A stretch of DNA of 64,000 nt. Origin: Rhodococcus triatomae. GTDB taxonomy: Bacteria; Actinomycetota; Actinomycetes; Mycobacteriales; Mycobacteriaceae. Under the pieces are notes generated by a model. The model did not search any database. It was not told where the DNA came from and saw only the letters and a program-made list of their open reading frames with translations. The stretch is from positions 3,844,001 through 3,908,000 of the forward strand of contig NZ_CP048814.1 of NCBI RefSeq assembly GCF_014217785.1, given 5' to 3'. Positions 15,453-24,001 of the stretch are shown here, piece by piece (position 1 is the first letter of the stretch; the number at the start of each line of letters is the position of its first letter). The position numbers and the translations under genes are program-made.

Positions 15453-16439
15453 CTAGGACGGCAGTCCGGCGAACGCGAACGGCTCGGTGGGCACGAAGGC
15501 ATCCGATGCGTTCCGTGCTCTCCCGGACGCGTGTAGATCGGCGATATCGAGACGGCCGACCGGCGCGCCTTCCGACAGGTCGAGTTCACTCAGCTGCACC
15601 CAGAACACTCCCGGTGACATCGCGGAATCGTAGAAGTAGGTCAGATCCTTGTGGTCGGCGACCGTCCGCCAGCGAGTCGACGAGATATTGGGCTGGTCGG
15701 GAGTGCTGATGCCATACGGCACGGAGACATTGCGAATGACGCTGAAGGCGATCGCGGTAGCCTCGTGCCTGTCGCTGACCTGTGGCACGGCGTTGACGTA
15801 GAACCGGGCCCGGGCGAAGCGATCCGCGGCGCGATTGGTGCCCGGCAGCATCACCGTGCCGCCGATCTCCTCCCAATACGAGCTGATCGCCAATTGCTCG
15901 TCGAAGGTGGGCGAGTTCGTCATCACCTGGTAGGTCCGGTCGTGGTGGACGACCAACTGCCCCTCGATGTACTCGAGGATTGCGCTGTCGCCCGAGGCAT
16001 CGGAGATCGACAAATGCATCGTCGCCAGCCGATCTTCCCCCGGGACGGCCGCGGTGAACACCACGAAACTCTCGCGCTCGAGTTCGGCGACCGCCTCGGC
16101 GACGGTGGCGAAGTTGTCGAGCACGTACTGAGCCCACGCTGCCAGGGACAGGTGCGGCTTGTCCGAATCATCGGCTGGGTAGCTGGACTCCACCAGCCAC
16201 AGCACATTGGCGACCAGGCCTGCCTCGTTGATCCCGTCGGTGGTGGCGATGTCGTACGCGCCGGCGATCACACTGCCGTAGCGGGACGTCCACGTCAGCG
16301 ATCGCGGCCCGGCGGCACCGTCACGAGCGAGACCCCGGGGAAAGACCCACAGATTGGTTCCGAGTTCGGACTTCCAGTCCATGCTGCGCGCGGTGAGGAT
16401 GCGACCCTCGGGACCTTGATACAGAAGCCGTGTGCACAT
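15453..16439 (-). CDS. Linear amide C-N hydrolase (choloylglycine/penicillin V acylase family)
   Basis: 328 aa. The start MCTRLLYQGPEGRILTARSM places a cysteine at position 2, the nucleophile of the Ntn-hydrolase fold after Met removal. ARSMDW corresponds to the GRxMDW substrate-pocket motif, and the later ATTDGINEAGL and NSPTFDEQL blocks match family core strands. Members hydrolyse bile-salt, penicillin V or N-acyl homoserine lactone amides; the real substrate is not inferable. There is no signal peptide with this start. The open frame continues upstream, but Cys2 fixes the ATG at 16439. Confidence 0.9.
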   Translation of the reverse strand: MCTRLLYQGPEGRILTARSMDWKSELGTNLWVFPRGLARDGAAGPRSLTWTSRYGSVIAGAYDIATTDGINEAGLVANVLWLVESSYPADDSDKPHLSLAAWAQYVLDNFATVAEAVAELERESFVVFTAAVPGEDRLATMHLSISDASGDSAILEYIEGQLVVHHDRTYQVMTNSPTFDEQLAISSYWEEIGGTVMLPGTNRAADRFARARFYVNAVPQVSDRHEATAIAFSVIRNVSVPYGISTPDQPNISSTRWRTVADHKDLTYFYDSAMSPGVFWVQLSELDLSEGAPVGRLDIADLHASGRARNASDAFVPTEPFAFAGLPS

Positions 16440-16625
16440 CGGGCAACCCTTCGATCCGTCGGGGGAACCACCTGCTACCGAACAATTGTGACACGTACCA
16501 CGTCGCGTCGTCTCGGTCGTCGGCAAACTGGAGCGACACCGCCGGCCCGACACCGAGAACAGCCCGGCGTCGAGAGCAGCAGGAATGAGCGCATCCAGTG
16601 CCTCATGGAGATGGACCCGTGTCCG
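16440..16625. other. Intergenic region, nothing identified
   Basis: 186 bp between the end of tatB and the start of the Ntn hydrolase. No convincing hairpin, promoter or small gene was seen. Confidence 0.4.
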
Positions 16626-17087
16626 CTACGGACGCCGCGCGTGTTCGTTGTTCTCCGGCCGTGTGACTACCTGTCGTCGCGCGGCGACGCGACGTGGATC
16701 GTCGTCCGGGAGCGAATCGAGCCGAATCCGGCGCGGGTGGGCGGCGGAGCCGGTCACCAGGTACTTCTGGCCGGGCCGTACGCGCTCCGCCTCGGCGAGC
16801 ACCTCCGGGTCGGGCACCGCGTGCGGTGCTGGGTCGTTGTCGTGGAGGGCTTCGCGCACGATCCGTCGCGGATCGTACTGCTGAAGATCGAGCGACTCCC
16901 AGGTGGTGCGGTCCAGGGACACCCCCAATTCGTCTTCGGCGGTGCTGCGGGTCTTCTCGACGAGGTCGCGGAAGGCGCGGATCGTCCGGGCCAGTTGGTG
17001 CGCGTAGAGCGGAAGGCGCGAGGGGCCCAGCACGACTGCCGCGAGAAGAGCGACGACGAGCATCTTGTCGAAGGTCAGACCGAACAT
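16626..17087 (-). CDS. tatB: TatB-like twin-arginine translocase subunit
   Basis: 153 aa. A short periplasmic N terminus and one transmembrane helix end in the LGPSRLP hinge, followed by an amphipathic helix (YAHQLARTIRAFRDLVEKTR) and an acidic, poorly conserved tail. This is the TatA/B architecture, and the GP hinge and length favour TatB. It starts 13 nt after tatC stops, so it is the last gene of a dioxygenase-tatA-tatC-tatB operon. Housekeeping actinobacterial tatB is usually elsewhere, so this may be a second, dedicated system. Confidence 0.85.
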   Translation of the reverse strand: MFGLTFDKMLVVALLAAVVLGPSRLPLYAHQLARTIRAFRDLVEKTRSTAEDELGVSLDRTTWESLDLQQYDPRRIVREALHDNDPAPHAVPDPEVLAEAERVRPGQKYLVTGSAAHPRRIRLDSLPDDDPRRVAARRQVVTRPENNEHARRP

Positions 17088-17100
17088 ACGAATTCCCTAC

Positions 17101-17898
17101 TCACGAGGTCGGATCGAGACGGTGCGCCTCGCCGGTACGGCGCGCCACTCGACGGTCGTGCACCTGGGCGACGAGCAGCGCGGCGCCGAACAGCAACGAC
17201 ATCGGGACCGCCACCAGGAACATCGACAGGACGTCGGCGGCCGGCGTCACCAACGCACTGAACAGCGTGATGAGGACGACGATGACTCGCCAGCTTCGAC
17301 GGAGCTTCTGCGCGGACACGATCCCGAGGAAGTTCAGCATCACCATCAGCACCGGCAGGACGAAGGCGATGCCGGTGGCGAGCACGATCTTCATCACGAA
17401 GTCCACGTAGTAGGGGGCGTTGAGGATCGTGCTGTCCTGATCGGAGGACAAGCCGGTGAGCATGCCCACCATTCGCGGAAAGATCAGGAATCCGAACGCG
17501 CAGCCGGCGACGAACAGCGGCACTGCCGCCGCCGAGAAGCCGAAGGCCTGCTTCTTCTCTCGGCGGGTGAGCCCCGGCGCGACGAAGGCGAACAGCTCCA
17601 CCAGCCAGACGGGGCTCGCCAGAATCACCCCGGAGAACATGGCGATCTTCACCTTCAGGTCGAACGCTCCGGTGACGGTGTCGTAGTTGAGGCTCGCGTC
17701 GCGGGAGCGGGCGAGATCCTCGATCGGGCCGCGCAGGACGTCGAGAACCTGATCGCCGAAGACGAAGCCGAGTACGACGCCGACGATCAACGCTCCCGCC
17801 GCACGAGTGCCGCGGCGCCTGGCTTCACGGAGATGATCGGAGATCGGCATGGCCCCCGGTGTGACGGCGGCCCCCGGCGTGACGGACGCCGCCGTCAT
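17101..17898 (-). CDS. tatC: Sec-independent protein translocase TatC
   Basis: 265 aa with six hydrophobic helices. Family signatures include the N-terminal HLREARRRG (usually HLxELRxR), the periplasmic loop with SPVWLVELFAFVAPGLTRREKK, and ALVTPAADVLSMFLVAVPM. TatC is the membrane receptor for twin-arginine signal peptides. Its ATG overlaps the tatA stop (ATGA at 17898-17895). The first 16 residues (MTAASVTPGAAVTPGA) are low complexity, so translation could also begin at Met17. Confidence 0.93.
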   Translation of the reverse strand: MTAASVTPGAAVTPGAMPISDHLREARRRGTRAAGALIVGVVLGFVFGDQVLDVLRGPIEDLARSRDASLNYDTVTGAFDLKVKIAMFSGVILASPVWLVELFAFVAPGLTRREKKQAFGFSAAAVPLFVAGCAFGFLIFPRMVGMLTGLSSDQDSTILNAPYYVDFVMKIVLATGIAFVLPVLMVMLNFLGIVSAQKLRRSWRVIVVLITLFSALVTPAADVLSMFLVAVPMSLLFGAALLVAQVHDRRVARRTGEAHRLDPTS

Positions 17899-18098
17899 GA
17901 CGCCCGGCGGTCCGCTGCGGTCGCGAGGTCGGTGGGTTGCCCGTCCGCCGAGCCGGGTTCGTCGTGGACCTCGTCCTTGAGGATCCGGACGGATTGGCCG
18001 ACGCTCCTGGCGAGCGCGGGCAGTTTGGTCGACCCGAATACGAGTACGACGATCGCCAGGATGACGAGGGCGTGCCAGCCGGTGAGATTGTGCAACAT
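17895..18098 (-). CDS. tatA: Twin-arginine translocase subunit TatA
   Basis: 67 aa. A single transmembrane helix (WHALVILAIVVLVFG) is followed by the FGSTKLP hinge, an amphipathic helix and an acidic tail. This is standard TatA size and form, the pore-forming subunit for folded proteins. AGGAGA precedes the ATG. The 44-nt gap from the dioxygenase gene is mostly a CCTCA-type pentanucleotide run, so the two are probably one transcript. Confidence 0.93.
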   Translation of the reverse strand: MLHNLTGWHALVILAIVVLVFGSTKLPALARSVGQSVRILKDEVHDEPGSADGQPTDLATAADRRAS

Positions 18099-18142
18099 GA
18101 GGGTTCTCCTGGGGTGAGGTGAGGTGAGGTGTGGGGGATCGG

Positions 18143-19129
18143 TCAGTTCGGAGGTGCGCCCGGGGGCGGCCCGCCGTCACCCGGAGGCCGACCGCCGCCG
18201 GGTCCTGCCCCTCCACCGGGACCGCCGGGCGGGGCACCGGTGGCCGCCGGCTCCGTGGTCGTGTCGACAGCCACCGGGAGTGATCCGACGTAGCCGGAGT
18301 CCGGGTCACCGGAGAAGGTGCCCATCTGGAGCTCGTAGCCGTCGCCGAAGACGTTGTCGTTCTCCAGTCCACCGATCGCGGCCAGGTTCCTCGCGGAGCC
18401 CGCGTAGGTCTCGAGCTGATACACCTCGTCGAGCATGTCCTGCGGGAACGCCACTTGCGAAGTGGCGATGGCATTCTCGACGTCGGTCGCCGAGTCGCCG
18501 TCGGGGTAGATCTCGAAGTGGATGTGCGTCCATCGGCCCGTATAGCAGCCGGGAACGATCGTCTCGAGCGTCACCTGGCCCTCGGCGTCGGCGATCTGAA
18601 TCCCGCGCAGGTAGGTTTCGTCCTCGACCCCTTCCGAGTACATCGAGTACAACCCGGCGGCGTCGCACTGCCACGCGTACACGGCGACTCCCTCGAACGG
18701 GACGTTGTCGTTCGCCATGTCGGTGACCGTGAACGTGAACGACAGGGGTGTTCCGTCGACGGTGGTCCCGCCGTCGAGGCTCGAGGTGAGGTCTCGGCGG
18801 ACCAGCCCCGATTCTTCGAGGACGTTGACACCGTTCGTGCCGTCGGCAGGGTAGGGACCGTTGGTCTCCTCCGGGATTTCCTCACTCGCGGTACTCGACG
18901 CGCTGGTCGTGGTGGTGCTCGAAGTTCGCGCCTGCCCGCCCGAGCAGGCGGCGAGCGCCAGCGCGCCGGCCCCCACGCCGAGGACGCTCAGCACCCGGCG
19001 ACGGGTGACCAGGGTCGCGATGTCGAAACCTGCTCCCTGATCGACGATCTCGTCACCGGGCCGCACGAGCAGGCGTCCCTCGAACACCGGGCCGTCAGGG
19101 CTCTCTTCCGGATCGGGAATGTGGTTCAT
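18143..19129 (-). CDS. Tat-exported lipoprotein with intradiol dioxygenase fold
   Basis: 328 aa. After about 40 residues comes a twin-arginine signal, TRRRVLSVLGVG (Arg43-45), ending in the lipobox LAAC (Cys62), then a Thr/Ser linker. The catalytic-fold domain has NGPYPADG, TYLRGIQIADAEGQV and PGCYTGRWTHIHFEIY. The Tyr-x-x-x-x-x-x-His-x-His spacing matches the iron ligands of protocatechuate 3,4-dioxygenase-like proteins. The C terminus is a Pro/Gly tail. It is probably an extracytoplasmic lipid-anchored aromatic ring-cleaving enzyme; no substrate is indicated. It lies directly upstream of tatA-tatC-tatB. Confidence 0.88.
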   Translation of the reverse strand: MNHIPDPEESPDGPVFEGRLLVRPGDEIVDQGAGFDIATLVTRRRVLSVLGVGAGALALAACSGGQARTSSTTTTSASSTASEEIPEETNGPYPADGTNGVNVLEESGLVRRDLTSSLDGGTTVDGTPLSFTFTVTDMANDNVPFEGVAVYAWQCDAAGLYSMYSEGVEDETYLRGIQIADAEGQVTLETIVPGCYTGRWTHIHFEIYPDGDSATDVENAIATSQVAFPQDMLDEVYQLETYAGSARNLAAIGGLENDNVFGDGYELQMGTFSGDPDSGYVGSLPVAVDTTTEPAATGAPPGGPGGGAGPGGGRPPGDGGPPPGAPPN

Positions 19130-19193
19130 CGGTGGTTCCTCCTGGGGCTGGTCGATTACCGATGACTTCGACTCTGCGCCCCGGAACGGCGAA

Positions 19194-20453
19194 CTACCTG
19201 TATCCCGGCTGGGAGCTTCCTGTGAGCCATCCGATGAGGTCGTCGGTGACGAACTCGGACTCGGCGGCGAGGTCCGGGCCGATCCCGCCGAGGTCGCACC
19301 GGAACACCTCTGCCGACGTACGGCCGGTATCGGGGTCGAAACCCGGCCCCGGCGCACGCATGAACAGGCCGCGGCCGCCACCGTCGTCTCCGACGAGTGC
19401 CCACCCCGGCGCGTACTCGGCGATCTCGAACGTCGTGTTCCGCTCGGCCAGGGAGTGCGGTCCGTAGATCGCGACGCCGTCGGGCCGATACAACCCGGGA
19501 GTCGCCGACCACAGTTCGGCCATCGCCGGGTTCGGCGGGTCGGAGAGGGGACCCTCGTGGGCGGCGAGCTCGGCCGAGGTCGCCGGGTCGCGGGTCGGCT
19601 GCGGTTGCTCCGCGCACATCTGCACCCACCGTGCGTACAGCTCGGAGGCCGGATTGAGGCGACGGACGAACCCGGCGTCCGTCTCGTCCGGGGGCATCGT
19701 CGCAACCGTCACCAGCACCCCTGCCCGCGCGGCGCCGTTGCCGAAGAACCCCTCGGAATCGAGTAGACGCAAGGCGTGCTCGAGGGAGGCGAGCCGGACA
19801 CCGGCCTCACGCTCGAACTCCGCTGCGTTCGTCAGTTCGTGTAGGTGTCCGCGGCTCTCGAAGGCCCGCGCGACCTGGCCGAAGTGCTCGTCGTATCCCC
19901 ACACCGCGTACGGTCCGGCGGCCAGATCCCACGGGCCGATGCCGTCCCGGTTATCGGCCTCGACCGAGCAGGCCGACAGGTACGGCGCCCGCAATTCTCC
20001 GCTGGCCACGAGGGCGAACGTGTAGAAGCGGTCACGGTGGGCAGCTCGCAGGTCGGTGATCGCGGCACGAGTGGCACCGGCGACGGCGCGGCTCAGCTCG
20101 GCGTCCGGTACCGGACGGACCGCCGGGGCAGATTCCGGGTCGCCGGCGAGGATGTTCGCGAGCCTGTTCGCGGCGATTCGATTCGCCTCGGCGGGCGTCT
20201 CGTCACCGATGCATTCGTGTACCGAATGCCTGATTGCCGCAACAGATTCCAGTACGGATTCCAGCAACCTGGTCACCTGACGATGGTCGTTGCCGAACAG
20301 TTCGACATCGACCATCGGCTCGCCGGTGTCGATACGGCGGAGTACCTCGGAGAGTCCGATTCCCAGCGTGCGGTGCAGGGCCATCAGCAGCTCAGCGGGC
20401 GCAGGGGCCGTCACCACGACACACACGCGCACCGCGGAGGGGTCCGCCGTCAT
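19194..20453 (-). CDS. DUF4303-like multidomain protein
   Basis: 419 aa, three parts. Residues 1-80 (TLGIGLSEVLRRIDTGEPMV, then VELFGND) resemble the ribosomal L7/L12 C-terminal fold. Residues about 120-250 (AAITDLRAAHRDRFYTFALV, YLSACSVEADN) resemble DUF4303, a family linked to SMI1/KNR4-type immunity proteins. The C-terminal 140 residues (EYAPGWALVGDDGGGRGLFM, then EVFRCDLGGIG) resemble an SMI1/KNR4 binding fold. No catalytic motif is seen. The start overlaps the TetR stop (ATGA), so the regulator and this protein are coupled; the Tat-lipoprotein gene follows after 64 nt. Confidence 0.6.
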   Translation of the reverse strand: MTADPSAVRVCVVVTAPAPAELLMALHRTLGIGLSEVLRRIDTGEPMVDVELFGNDHRQVTRLLESVLESVAAIRHSVHECIGDETPAEANRIAANRLANILAGDPESAPAVRPVPDAELSRAVAGATRAAITDLRAAHRDRFYTFALVASGELRAPYLSACSVEADNRDGIGPWDLAAGPYAVWGYDEHFGQVARAFESRGHLHELTNAAEFEREAGVRLASLEHALRLLDSEGFFGNGAARAGVLVTVATMPPDETDAGFVRRLNPASELYARWVQMCAEQPQPTRDPATSAELAAHEGPLSDPPNPAMAELWSATPGLYRPDGVAIYGPHSLAERNTTFEIAEYAPGWALVGDDGGGRGLFMRAPGPGFDPDTGRTSAEVFRCDLGGIGPDLAAESEFVTDDLIGWLTGSSQPGYR

Positions 20454-21139
20454 CGGTCCTCGGCCTCCTGCGGTGCGATGTCGCACTCCGCGACGGCGAA
20501 ATCCTCGAGGGCGGGCTCGAGCAGGCCGAATGCCCGGGCCGATTCGGCGGCGACCGTCTCGGCGATCGCCTCACCGGGCAGCCCCTGGAGAGTGAGCTCC
20601 TGGATCCGCTGGAACAGGACGTGGTGGACCGCGCCGAGGAGCGCCGCGGCGGTGCGGACCTCGATGTGGGTCCGCGGCAGGCCGATGGCTTCCCCGAGGG
20701 CGTCGGCGAGAGCCTCTTCGCGTCGGTCGTGCAGTCGCCGCAGCGCGGCCGAGAGAGTCGGACTGTCGGAAATCATCCGGGTGAATGCCTGCCCGGCGAA
20801 TCCGGCGACCGGATCCTGCACTGCAACAGCGGCTTCGAACGCTCGGCGAAGTGATGCCAACGCGGACTCATCCGGCAGCCGCGACGACACGGCGTCGGCG
20901 AGGGTGGCGACGAACTCGTCCTGGTGGTCGAAGGCCAGGTCTTCCTTGCGGGCAAAGTAGTTGGTCACGGTCTTCGTCGAGACGCGGGCCGCCGCCGCGA
21001 TCTCCGCGATGGTCGTGACGTCGAATCCCTGCGCGAGGAAGAGGCGGGTCGCGTGATCGGAGATCTGCTGCCGAGTTTCCTGCTTCTTGGCCTCGCGGAG
21101 GCCCGGGCCGGCGTTGCTGGAAACCCATCCGTCGCTCAT
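20450..21139 (-). CDS. TetR-family transcriptional regulator
   Basis: 229 aa. The N-terminal DNA-binding domain (about 15-60) reads ISDHATRLFLAQGFDVTTIA and RVSTKTVTNYFARKED. The C-terminal half resembles the MftR-type TetR ligand domain (AFGLLEPAL at the end). The ATG at 21139 was chosen over 21145 because GGAGG lies 7 nt upstream of it. It heads a likely operon with the DUF4303 gene, the Tat lipoprotein and tatACB, and is divergent from the DUF5701 gene, so it may control both directions. Confidence 0.88.
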   Translation of the reverse strand: MSDGWVSSNAGPGLREAKKQETRQQISDHATRLFLAQGFDVTTIAEIAAAARVSTKTVTNYFARKEDLAFDHQDEFVATLADAVSSRLPDESALASLRRAFEAAVAVQDPVAGFAGQAFTRMISDSPTLSAALRRLHDRREEALADALGEAIGLPRTHIEVRTAAALLGAVHHVLFQRIQELTLQGLPGEAIAETVAAESARAFGLLEPALEDFAVAECDIAPQEAEDR

Positions 21140-21165
21140 GCACATTCCTCCGATAGAAAAATACC

Positions 21166-21193
21166 TTGCGCGTAAAAATAGTGTCGCTATAAT
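21166..21193 (+). promoter_or_regulatory. Sigma-70-type promoter for the DUF5701-like gene
   Basis: TTGCGC (21166-21171), a 16-bp spacer and a consensus TATAAT (21188-21193), in an unusually AT-rich patch between the divergent TetR and DUF5701 genes. The mRNA would have a leader of about 100 nt. TetR binding here is plausible, but no clear palindrome is seen. Confidence 0.55.
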
Positions 21194-21298
21194 AATCTCA
21201 TACGTGCATCGGTGTCGACAGGAGTGCACGACATCCATTCTCGGCCGGAGTGCGACCCGCGGCCTCGCCACGTCGGACCACGAACCCCAGGAGACGTC

Positions 21299-21964
21299 TT
21301 GTCCCACAGCCTTTCCGCCGATGCGATGTCCACACTGCCGCCGCTCGCGGCGCAGGCGGAACGCCTGATCGAGCTCGGGGCACACGAACTCGCGGGGCTG
21401 CCGGCAGACACGCTGCGTGCCTTCGCTGTGGAGGAGGGCAGCGAACGCAGCGACACGCTGCTGGCGATCCATCGAGAACTGGCACCCGCCTCCGCCCTCA
21501 CGCCACTGCTTTGCCGGGCGGACAAGACGGGTTTCGTGGTCGAGGACATGCCCGACGTCGACCACTTCGCTCCCACCGTGAGCGACGTTCCCGATGCTCC
21601 GCTGTACCTCGTCGGTGGGCTCGATCGTGGCGACGCGATGGCCAACTGGAGTCCCGAGGAGGCGCTGTCGGCGATCACGGAGGAAGGGCGAAGCCCCCTG
21701 CTGCTCACCGAGGGAGTCCACTGGGTTCTCCAGCACCCGGACGTGCTCGAACGCAACCACTGCTTCATGACCATCGGCTCGCGGCTGCGTAAGGCCAACG
21801 GCAGCTACGACTCTCGAACTCCGGCCCTGTGGATCAGCAACGGTACGGGCAGAGACGGCCGCGAACGCCGCAACGCCCCGAAAGTCGGCTGGTGCTGGTG
21901 GCGCAACCGCCACACCTGGCTCGGTATCGCCTCCACCTCGGGACGGTCTGCCGTCTCACGCTGA
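21299..21964 (+). CDS. DUF5701-like protein
   Basis: 221 aa, soluble, starting at a TTG with AGGAG 5-6 nt upstream. It is rich in Leu and acidic residues, with PLYLVGGLDRGD, SPLLLTEGVHWVLQ and KVGWCWWRNRHTWLGIAS blocks. The pattern matches actinobacterial DUF5701 proteins of unknown function as I remember them. The frame continues further upstream without a better start. It is divergent from the TetR operon and may be its target. Confidence 0.6.
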   Translation: MSHSLSADAMSTLPPLAAQAERLIELGAHELAGLPADTLRAFAVEEGSERSDTLLAIHRELAPASALTPLLCRADKTGFVVEDMPDVDHFAPTVSDVPDAPLYLVGGLDRGDAMANWSPEEALSAITEEGRSPLLLTEGVHWVLQHPDVLERNHCFMTIGSRLRKANGSYDSRTPALWISNGTGRDGRERRNAPKVGWCWWRNRHTWLGIASTSGRSAVSR

Positions 21965-22021
21965 CGGATCGCGGGTCGGCCACCCGCCACTTCGTCCAGC
22001 CCCGGATACGTCGCGCAGGAA

Positions 22022-22101
22022 ATTCGTGCACCTCCCTGCGCTTCGTGCTCCCCCAGTGGTCAACCACTGGGGGTGCACGCCGCTGAGCAGGGTGCACGAA
22101 T
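22022..22101. terminator. Nested palindromes between convergent genes
   Basis: The inner hairpin has CCCCCAGTGG and CCACTGGGGG arms (22050-22059, 22064-22073) around TCAA, extended by GTGC/GCAC. An outer 11-bp inverted repeat (22022-22032, 22091-22101) encloses it. It separates two convergent genes and probably terminates both. Confidence 0.7.
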
Positions 22102-22129
22102 GCGGTCGCCGGCGGTCTTCCCGCGCAGC

Positions 22130-23716
22130 TCAGGGCTGTCGCAGGCGCGCCAGATCCAGCGTTCGTGCCCGATCGATCTTGCTGTTGTGCCGTGGGTCCG
22201 ACGGCAGCGGCGAGTCGAGGGTGACGACGACCGGGGCGGGAAAGCCGATCCGCTCCGCCAAGACGGCGAGGGTACCGGTATCGATCACGCCGGTGGGGTG
22301 CGGCGTTGTCCCGAGGACGTAATAGAGCGTGTCCGTCTGCTTCTCGTAGACGACCGCGCTCAGGGACGCGCCGGTCACGAGATCGAACATCTCCTCGACC
22401 GCATCGGGATGCAGCGTGCCGTGCGGGGTCTCGACGACGTCCTTCTTCCGGCACAGATACCAGAGGTCGCCGGAGTCGTCGAGATAGCCGATATCCGCAG
22501 TGCGGTGCCAGATCCGGTCGGTGTGCGCGTCGCGGAGCTTCGCGTGCTTCTCGACCTCCGGTCGCTTGAAGTAGGTCCGGGTCACCCGTGATCCGGACAC
22601 GATGATCTCCCCGGCGACACCGGGGGCGAGCCGTTCGGTCGCGACGGAGAACGAGTCGCCGTCGCCGGTCGTCGTCGCGATGATCGCGACGTCCGTCTCC
22701 GCCGAGGCGGCGCCGAGTGGAACTCCACGGCCGGTCCAGGTGCCGAGTTTCGATCTGTGCACGTAGTCGTCGGCGTCGATCGAGGTGACCGGCATCAACG
22801 CCTCGGTGCTCGCGTAGGGAACGCGGAATCGGGTCTCGGGCATCACCCGGCGCAGCGTCTCGAGCATTCGGGAGCCGACTGCCGAGCCTGCCGTCGCGGC
22901 CCGCCGCACCGGCGGCGGCTCCGCGCCCGCATCGAGGTGATTCGCCAACCTGTGCCACACGAGCGGCGACGCGAAGACGTAGTCGCATCCGTGTCGATCC
23001 ATCTGTGCTCTGGTCTGCTCGATGTCGAGGCCGGCGGGGGAGTAGTCGTCGAGCTGTGGCAGCACCGCGGTGCGACCCATCGCGACCGCCACCATCGCGA
23101 GATGGGGGAAGAAGCAGAACTCCGTCCGGATGTCGGGATCCCGGTACGCGCGGATCTGGGATGCGAGCTCCCGGCTGGTCCAGGGCACGCCCTTCGGGAT
23201 CCCGGTGGTGCCACTGGTGTACAGCATCAAGACGGTATCGAGGACGTCCCATTCCCTGACGTCGGGACACGCGTCGTCGTCGACGCTCTCTGGATCCGCG
23301 GCACTCCACGGATCCCTGGGGTGGAGGGTTGCGCCGCCGAAGGAGGGCGGGGGGACCGCGCCGGACGGCATCACCCACGCCGGCGCTTCCAGCTCGTCGA
23401 GGCACTGGGCGAGCGCTCCGGGTGCGCTGCGCGCGTCGAGGAGAGCGGGCGCCGCACCGGCGATCATCGCGCCGAAAGCGTAGGCGAGAAAGTTGACTCC
23501 CGTGGGGACGGTGATCACGACGTAGTCGCCGTTCCGTACTCCTGATTCGCCGAGGTGGCCGGCAGCTGCGACGGCCGACTGCACCATTTCCCGTGCGGTC
23601 ACCGTGCGACCGCTCGCGCCTTCCACCGCTACTGCGGCCCCCGGTGTCTCCAGTGCGTGGTGCAACAGGCCGTCGAGCAGCGTGTTGCCGGTTCGTGTCG
23701 AGCGAGTGGTGATCAT
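22130..23716 (-). CDS. AMP-binding ligase, OleC/beta-lactone-synthetase-like
   Basis: 528 aa. The P-loop is YTSGTTGIPKG (168-176), with later adenylation motifs VPYASTEALMP, WHRTADIGYLDDSGDLWYLC and DPRHNSKIDRAR carrying the C-terminal lysine. The WHR-D-GYLD and RHN-KI-R signatures are those of OleC-type enzymes, which convert beta-hydroxy acids to beta-lactones in olefin synthesis, rather than ordinary FadD ligases. No OleA/B/D partners are nearby. The ATG at 23716 gives the normal family N terminus. It is divergent from a CoA transferase. Confidence 0.8.
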   Translation of the reverse strand: MITTRSTRTGNTLLDGLLHHALETPGAAVAVEGASGRTVTAREMVQSAVAAAGHLGESGVRNGDYVVITVPTGVNFLAYAFGAMIAGAAPALLDARSAPGALAQCLDELEAPAWVMPSGAVPPPSFGGATLHPRDPWSAADPESVDDDACPDVREWDVLDTVLMLYTSGTTGIPKGVPWTSRELASQIRAYRDPDIRTEFCFFPHLAMVAVAMGRTAVLPQLDDYSPAGLDIEQTRAQMDRHGCDYVFASPLVWHRLANHLDAGAEPPPVRRAATAGSAVGSRMLETLRRVMPETRFRVPYASTEALMPVTSIDADDYVHRSKLGTWTGRGVPLGAASAETDVAIIATTTGDGDSFSVATERLAPGVAGEIIVSGSRVTRTYFKRPEVEKHAKLRDAHTDRIWHRTADIGYLDDSGDLWYLCRKKDVVETPHGTLHPDAVEEMFDLVTGASLSAVVYEKQTDTLYYVLGTTPHPTGVIDTGTLAVLAERIGFPAPVVVTLDSPLPSDPRHNSKIDRARTLDLARLRQP

Positions 23717-23989
23717 GGTCCCCTGTCCGGCGTCCGAGAACGCAGCACTTCGGCCCGAGTTCGGTTGCCCCGGAGCCCCCCTTCGCGTACGTCCCCACCC
23801 ATCGTGGCGACACGCGAACCCGGCGAAGACTAGCAGTGAGTTGTCCTCGGCCGGAAGTATGCCTCGTGATCGAAGGATCGAATCGAAAGACATTGTCGCA
23901 CTGTGATTGAAGACCGCACATACATTGACTTGGGTCGACGCTTCTCCACTGCGAATTTCGGACTTCGTGCGCCCGCGCGACGTGCGGAT

Positions 23990-23995
23990 TACCCT
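23990..23995 (+). promoter_or_regulatory. Leaderless -10 (TACCCT) for a 12-codon upstream ORF
   Basis: TACCCT lies 6 nt before the GTG at 24002, like the leaderless promoters elsewhere in the window. The 270 bp upstream (23717-23989) hold no gene I can support; a TTGACT and several GATCGAA copies are present without a clear pattern. Confidence 0.4.
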
Positions 23996-24001
23996 CGAAG
24001 G

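Noticed and set aside
15651-17261. 536-codon plus-strand frame across the Ntn hydrolase and tatB
   Set aside because: Antisense shadow; the minus-strand genes have clear family motifs.
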